Both the position numbers and the translations under genes were made by a program. 64,000 nucleotides of DNA, from contig JAJPIG010000018.1 in the NCBI GenBank assembly GCA_021324855.1, positions 124,001 to 188,000 of the forward strand, in the 5' to 3' direction. The DNA is from Pseudomonadota bacterium (GTDB lineage Bacteria > Desulfobacterota > Binatia > Binatales > Binataceae). Positions 60,965 through 64,000 of this stretch are shown in pieces; positions within the stretch are counted from its first letter, which is position 1; every line of letters starts with the position of its first letter. Under the pieces are notes generated by a model. That model did no database searches. It was not told the DNA's origin and saw nothing but the letters and a program-made list of their open reading frames with translations.

Positions 60965-61762
60965 CTAGCCGATAACCACAGAGGGGTCGTAGCCGCACGC
61001 GACCGTCACCGATGCTCCCGGAGCGAGCGCACCGCCGGGCTTCAAACTGAGAAGTCCGATTGCGGGATCGACTGAGTAGTCAATTCCGAGTATGTACAGG
61101 CGGCCGCTCGCATCGGTCACGCTGACATTCGTGATATTGCCGTAGGGCAACTGCAGGGTGCCCTGGGTGCTGAACGATTCCTGAAAAGCGCCGACCGCGG
61201 CAACCACGTCGCCGGCTGAATCCTGCGCAATTCCATTGACGAACAACGGAAAATCGACCGGCGGAGTGACCTCGATCGCGACCGTCTCGACGGCGAAGCC
61301 GATCGCGTAAATCCAGACGCCGCCCTGCGCGTCGCGCTCGACGAAACGCTCCTTGAGCGGGTACATCTTGCGGCATCCGGGAATCTGAAACCCGGTCAGC
61401 GCCGCGCGGATCGCTTCGAGGAGCGCGTACGCGCCCGGACTGACGCCGCTCGCGCTCCCGCCGTAAGCCCAGCCGAGGTCGCGCGTTATCACGCGCACCT
61501 CGAACTCGAGGGTGCGCGCCTGCGCGACCACTGCGCTGTCGATCAACCCGCCGTAGCTCGACCCGCGATACGAAACCAGCGCCGCGCCGATTCGATGCGT
61601 CAGGCGATAGGCTTCTGGACGATCGGGGAAATGAACTATCTCAATCGCGTTGATCGAGGTTTGCAGTTGAGCGACGATCGCGGATTCGATCGTCGCGATA
61701 TCAAGCGGCGTCGGCGGAGTAAAGGTCTGACCCGTCCAGGGGGTATCGAGAACTACAGCCAT
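60965..61762 (-). CDS. Mu gp37-like protein with C-terminal beta module
   Basis: A 265-residue protein matching Mu gp37 family members in its first 165 residues (DIATIESAIVAQLQTSINAIEIVHFPDRP and LEFEVRVITRDLG...GAYALLEAIRAALTGFQIPGCRKMYPLKERFVE). These are late head-tail connection proteins. The C-terminal part (about 201-262) is the extra beta module shared with the sheath and the cement protein; normal gp37 proteins are shorter. It lies between gp36 and the sheath. Confidence 0.85.
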   Translation of the reverse strand: MAVVLDTPWTGQTFTPPTPLDIATIESAIVAQLQTSINAIEIVHFPDRPEAYRLTHRIGAALVSYRGSSYGGLIDSAVVAQARTLEFEVRVITRDLGWAYGGSASGVSPGAYALLEAIRAALTGFQIPGCRKMYPLKERFVERDAQGGVWIYAIGFAVETVAIEVTPPVDFPLFVNGIAQDSAGDVVAAVGAFQESFSTQGTLQLPYGNITNVSVTDASGRLYILGIDYSVDPAIGLLSLKPGGALAPGASVTVACGYDPSVVIG

Positions 61763-61807
61763 CGATTAGTCACTCAGTCGTCTTCTGACTAGTCAGTCAG
61801 AATGGGT

Positions 61808-62242
61808 TCAAAAGCCTTTCAGCCGGTTGCGATCGAAGACCCGTTGCGGCCCTTCGATCGCCATTGCTTCAGGGGCGGTGGGCGGCTCCTCGCTGTCCGG
61901 CGACAGTCCGAGCGTGACGGCGCCCTTGGCCGCCTCGAGCAGGAATGCAATCGCGTCCTCGTAGCGTTTGCGCGCATCGGCGAGGTCGTGCAGCGGACGC
62001 AGGGATTGCAAGCGATACATCGCGATGTCGCAGGCGAGCCGGTTGAGAACCGCCGGCGGATCGGTCAGCGGCAGCGCGAAGCGGCCTTCCAGGTAACCGT
62101 CGATCTCGGCCGCGGCGTCGTCGAGCGCCTGCTGCAGCGGCGCAATGTTTACCGTGGTTGCGGTCGGATCCTCGTTGGTGAGCTGGACGAGATCGCGGTT
62201 GGGGTAACGGGCGATCATATCGTCGGGAGTCGCGTATCCCAT
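61808..62242 (-). CDS. Mu gp36-like (DUF1320) head-completion protein
   Basis: A 144-residue protein of the DUF1320/gp36 family. It begins GYATPDDMIARYPNRDLVQLTNED and contains LQQALDDAAAEIDGYLEGRFALPL and CDIAMYRLQSLRPLHDL, which are the standard motifs; it acts as a head-tail connector in Mu-like phages. It is between the major capsid and gp37, the typical Mu order. Confidence 0.93.
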   Translation of the reverse strand: MGYATPDDMIARYPNRDLVQLTNEDPTATTVNIAPLQQALDDAAAEIDGYLEGRFALPLTDPPAVLNRLACDIAMYRLQSLRPLHDLADARKRYEDAIAFLLEAAKGAVTLGLSPDSEEPPTAPEAMAIEGPQRVFDRNRLKGF

Positions 62243-62261
62243 GGTGGTGTCGGCCGGCCGC

Positions 62262-63212
62262 CTAGGCGAGGTACTCGCTGACGATCAGGTCTGCGCTGTT
62301 GCGCCAGATGTTGCTGGTCGGCACGCCCGCGCTCGCGCCGGCGCCGACCATGAATTCCGAATTGAGCAGTTGCCGCGCGACCTCTTCGAGCGCGGGCGGC
62401 ACCACGAGGTACACGCCGTTGCGGCTCGACAATGCGCCGAAGGGTGCGCCGCCGTCGGTCTTGATCGAGCGCATCGCGGCGCGCGCCGCGCCGTAGTTGG
62501 CGGGATTGCTCAGGTCCTGGTTGCTGGCGTAGGCAAGCTGCCAGAGCCCGACGCCGGTATTGGCGCGGCCGTCGACGCCGTAACGGAACTCGCGCCGGTT
62601 GAAGACGCCCTCATCGCTGAGCGTGTTCATCCTGGTGATCGCGTATTCGCGGCGCAGTTGAAAGATGAACGGCCGAATCGCCCGCGAGGCATCGATCAAA
62701 AACCAGTAAGGTCCGCTGCCGCTCGAGTTGATGTTCGACACGGTCGTGTCGCGCGTCGCATCGCCCATCGGGCCGACCGGATGAGTGGTCGAAAAAAACG
62801 GCTGACCGTCGTAGCCGATTACCGCCGACGGCGTCGAGACCGCCTGCTTGATCATCTGGAACAGCAGCATGTCGGGATGAACCTTGGTGTCCCATCCGAG
62901 CTGCTCGATAATCGGCTCGTAGACGCCGTAGTTGTCGTCCTCGATGTCGTTGCGATCGATTGCGACGGTGTCCTCGAAATTGCGATTGACGATCGTGTAG
63001 GTGTGCGTCTCGAGCGCCTGCACCACGCGATCGCCGAGCCATTCGCGAAACGTGGTGGTCCGCCCCAGCCACGGATAGGTCGTTTGCCGGCTCGTGGAGC
63101 GCACGATGGTCGCGATCTGCTCGTAGTAGCTCGGCGGTTTTTCGAAGCCGCGCTGAAAGACGACGTCGAAGCCGGTGAAGAGTGAAACCAGGTTCGCCTG
63201 CGTGATTTCCAT
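62262..63212 (-). CDS. Mu gpT-type major capsid protein
   Basis: A 316-residue major head protein of the Mu gpT family. It shows the N-terminal ITQANLVSLFTGFDVVFQRGFE, the FEDTVAIDRNDIEDDNYGVY segment and the central GQPFFSTTHPVG, all typical. The C-terminal VVPPALEEVARQLLNSEFM is also expected. It rules out a headless tailocin: the cluster encodes capsid as well as tail. Preceded by the cement protein gene. Confidence 0.93.
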   Translation of the reverse strand: MEITQANLVSLFTGFDVVFQRGFEKPPSYYEQIATIVRSTSRQTTYPWLGRTTTFREWLGDRVVQALETHTYTIVNRNFEDTVAIDRNDIEDDNYGVYEPIIEQLGWDTKVHPDMLLFQMIKQAVSTPSAVIGYDGQPFFSTTHPVGPMGDATRDTTVSNINSSGSGPYWFLIDASRAIRPFIFQLRREYAITRMNTLSDEGVFNRREFRYGVDGRANTGVGLWQLAYASNQDLSNPANYGAARAAMRSIKTDGGAPFGALSSRNGVYLVVPPALEEVARQLLNSEFMVGAGASAGVPTSNIWRNSADLIVSEYLA

Positions 63213-63243
63213 AAGTTAGCCTCTGATCGAATTGAAGAGATGG

Positions 63244-63939
63244 TCAGACGGAGAGCGGCGACTGATGCCAGAAATCGATCCATACCTCGCCGCTTGGATC
63301 GAGATTGACTATGCGGCCGGCGACGCTGCGGGTTGGAGCGCCCCAGTTATAGGAGATCAGCACCGAGGCGCCCACGGCAAAGCTGCTCGACGGCGTGCGA
63401 ATCACCAAACCGGCCTGGTAATCAACGACGTAGTCTGTGCCTTCAACGTAGGTGGTGCCGGCCGGTGAACTGGTGACGACGACCTTGGAGACCGATTCAT
63501 GGCCGAGCACGACGATCTGCGGCGCGCCCGACGCGGGAAAGGTGAACGCCGCCGCGGTAACGACCGCCGCGCCGCTGCCATCGCTTGCCGAGACGGAATT
63601 GTCATCGACGGCGAACGCGAGCGCGCCGGCCTGCGCCTGCGCGATCGAGTTGTCGTTGTCGGCGTACATGAAAACGCCGCGCCGGCAGACGACGGAGATC
63701 GCGCCGGCGGCGCCGCCGGTATTATCGGCGTTCTGACCGGGGATGCCGTTATGGACGCGTTCGGCGCGGCCGACGATGCGCAGCCCGGGCGTCGAATTCG
63801 CCGGAATCGCATTGCCGTTCGCATTCAGCGCGACCATTGAGCCGAGGTACACGATCGTGTTCGCCTCGACCGGATAGACCTGGACCCGGCCGAAGTCAGC
63901 CATCTCCGGGGTGTTGCGAGCGCTGGTCAAAGCCGCCAT
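63244..63939 (-). CDS. Capsid cement/decoration protein with inserted beta module
   Basis: A 231-residue protein that looks like a DUF2190-type capsid cement or decoration protein: AGALAFAVDDNSVSASDGSG at residues 105-122 and VAGRIVNLDPSGEVWIDFWH at the C-terminus frame the DUF2190-like fold. Between them, residues about 128-202 form the beta module also found in sheath and gp37. It appears inserted in a loop, so it would project from the capsid. GGAG precedes the ATG. It lies directly upstream of the major capsid gene. Confidence 0.75.
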   Translation of the reverse strand: MAALTSARNTPEMADFGRVQVYPVEANTIVYLGSMVALNANGNAIPANSTPGLRIVGRAERVHNGIPGQNADNTGGAAGAISVVCRRGVFMYADNDNSIAQAQAGALAFAVDDNSVSASDGSGAAVVTAAAFTFPASGAPQIVVLGHESVSKVVVTSSPAGTTYVEGTDYVVDYQAGLVIRTPSSSFAVGASVLISYNWGAPTRSVAGRIVNLDPSGEVWIDFWHQSPLSV

Positions 63940-63952
63940 TGGTCTGCTCCTT

Positions 63953-64000
63953 CTATTCGGAAAACTTGTTGAGACGCAGGAAATCGCCGGCCGCCGTTTT
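63953..64000 (-). CDS. 3' end of upstream prophage head gene (protease/scaffold position)
   Basis: The last 15 codons of an ORF that enters the window from the right: AAGDFLRLNKFSE before TAG at 63953-63955. By position, just before the cement and gpT genes, a Mu gpI-like protease/scaffold protein is expected. The fragment is too short for direct identification. Confidence 0.4.
   Translation of the reverse strand, partial: KTAAGDFLRLNKFSE

Noticed and set aside
60015-60968. Plus-strand ORF of 317 codons opposite the sheath gene
   Set aside because: It reads as a low-complexity Arg/Asp-rich sequence and overlaps a confident structural gene on the other strand.
50906-64000. A headless tailocin or extracellular contractile injection system
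   Set aside because: A gpT-type major capsid, cement protein and gp36/gp37 are present in line with the tail genes, so this is a phage late region. No AAA+ ATPase or effector module typical of injection systems is seen.
1-64000. CRISPR array, rRNA operon or insertion sequence
   Set aside because: No regularly spaced direct repeats, rRNA segments or transposase-like genes were seen in the window.

Overview
The window is GC-rich, densely coded chromosomal DNA from a Gram-negative bacterium (lipoprotein signals, an L,D-transpeptidase, a DUF6178 protein, a UPF0182 protein, a GldA/F/G-DUF4340 transporter). Several ring-hydroxylating dioxygenases, UbiD/UbiX, VOC and acyl-CoA enzymes mixed with housekeeping genes fit a soil or sediment heterotroph of the Desulfobacterota/Binatota type. 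That placement is inferred from gene content; no rRNA or tRNA gene is present to test it.

Layout. 1-2.4 kb: end of a Xer recombinase, a site-2 protease, and ScpA/ScpB. 2.5-3.3 kb: a two-gene cassette of unknown function resembling a toxin-antitoxin pair. 3.3-12.3 kb: cupin, a 150-bp inverted repeat, DnaB, rhomboid protease, dienelactone hydrolase, nitroreductase, VOC protein, NarL-type regulator, UPF0182 and DUF1232 membrane proteins. 12.4-24.4 kb: a catabolic region with a ThDP-dependent decarboxylase, an acyl-CoA ligase, divergent ubiX/ubiD, and a dioxygenase cluster in the order alpha1-beta-alpha2 followed by a PLP enzyme. 24.4-30.1 kb: polA running into an ECF sigma/anti-sigma operon, then a secreted beta-propeller protein. 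30.6-35.1 kb: GldA-GldF-GldG-DUF4340 operon. 35.1-50.8 kb: AcpS, a 3Fe-4S ferredoxin, an amidinotransferase-fold enzyme, acyl-CoA dehydrogenase, nucleotide-sugar genes, an L,D-transpeptidase, UvrD, RlmE, a lipoprotein joining a bifunctional-nuclease domain to a PDZ domain, DUF6178, and a second dioxygenase alpha-beta pair with an SDR.

50.9-64 kb: the late region of a contractile-tailed prophage, all on the minus strand and running off the right edge. Order of transcription: protease/scaffold end, capsid cement protein, Mu gpT-type major capsid, gp36, gp37, sheath, tube, tail assembly chaperone, RRM RNA-binding protein, tape-measure-like protein, gpU, gpX, gpD, gpV, gp25, gpJ, gpI and two distal tail proteins. 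The head genes are Mu-like and the tail genes P2/Mu-like.

The most notable findings are in the prophage. The tail chaperone gene has a textbook -1 frameshift site: an AAATTTT slippery heptamer in the correct frame, then a perfect 9-bp GC-rich hairpin, which opens a 54-residue extension. An RRM-type RNA-binding protein gene sits directly after that frameshift gene and 3 nt before the tape-measure gene. A beta-rich module of about 65-80 residues recurs in three virion proteins (cement, gp37, sheath).
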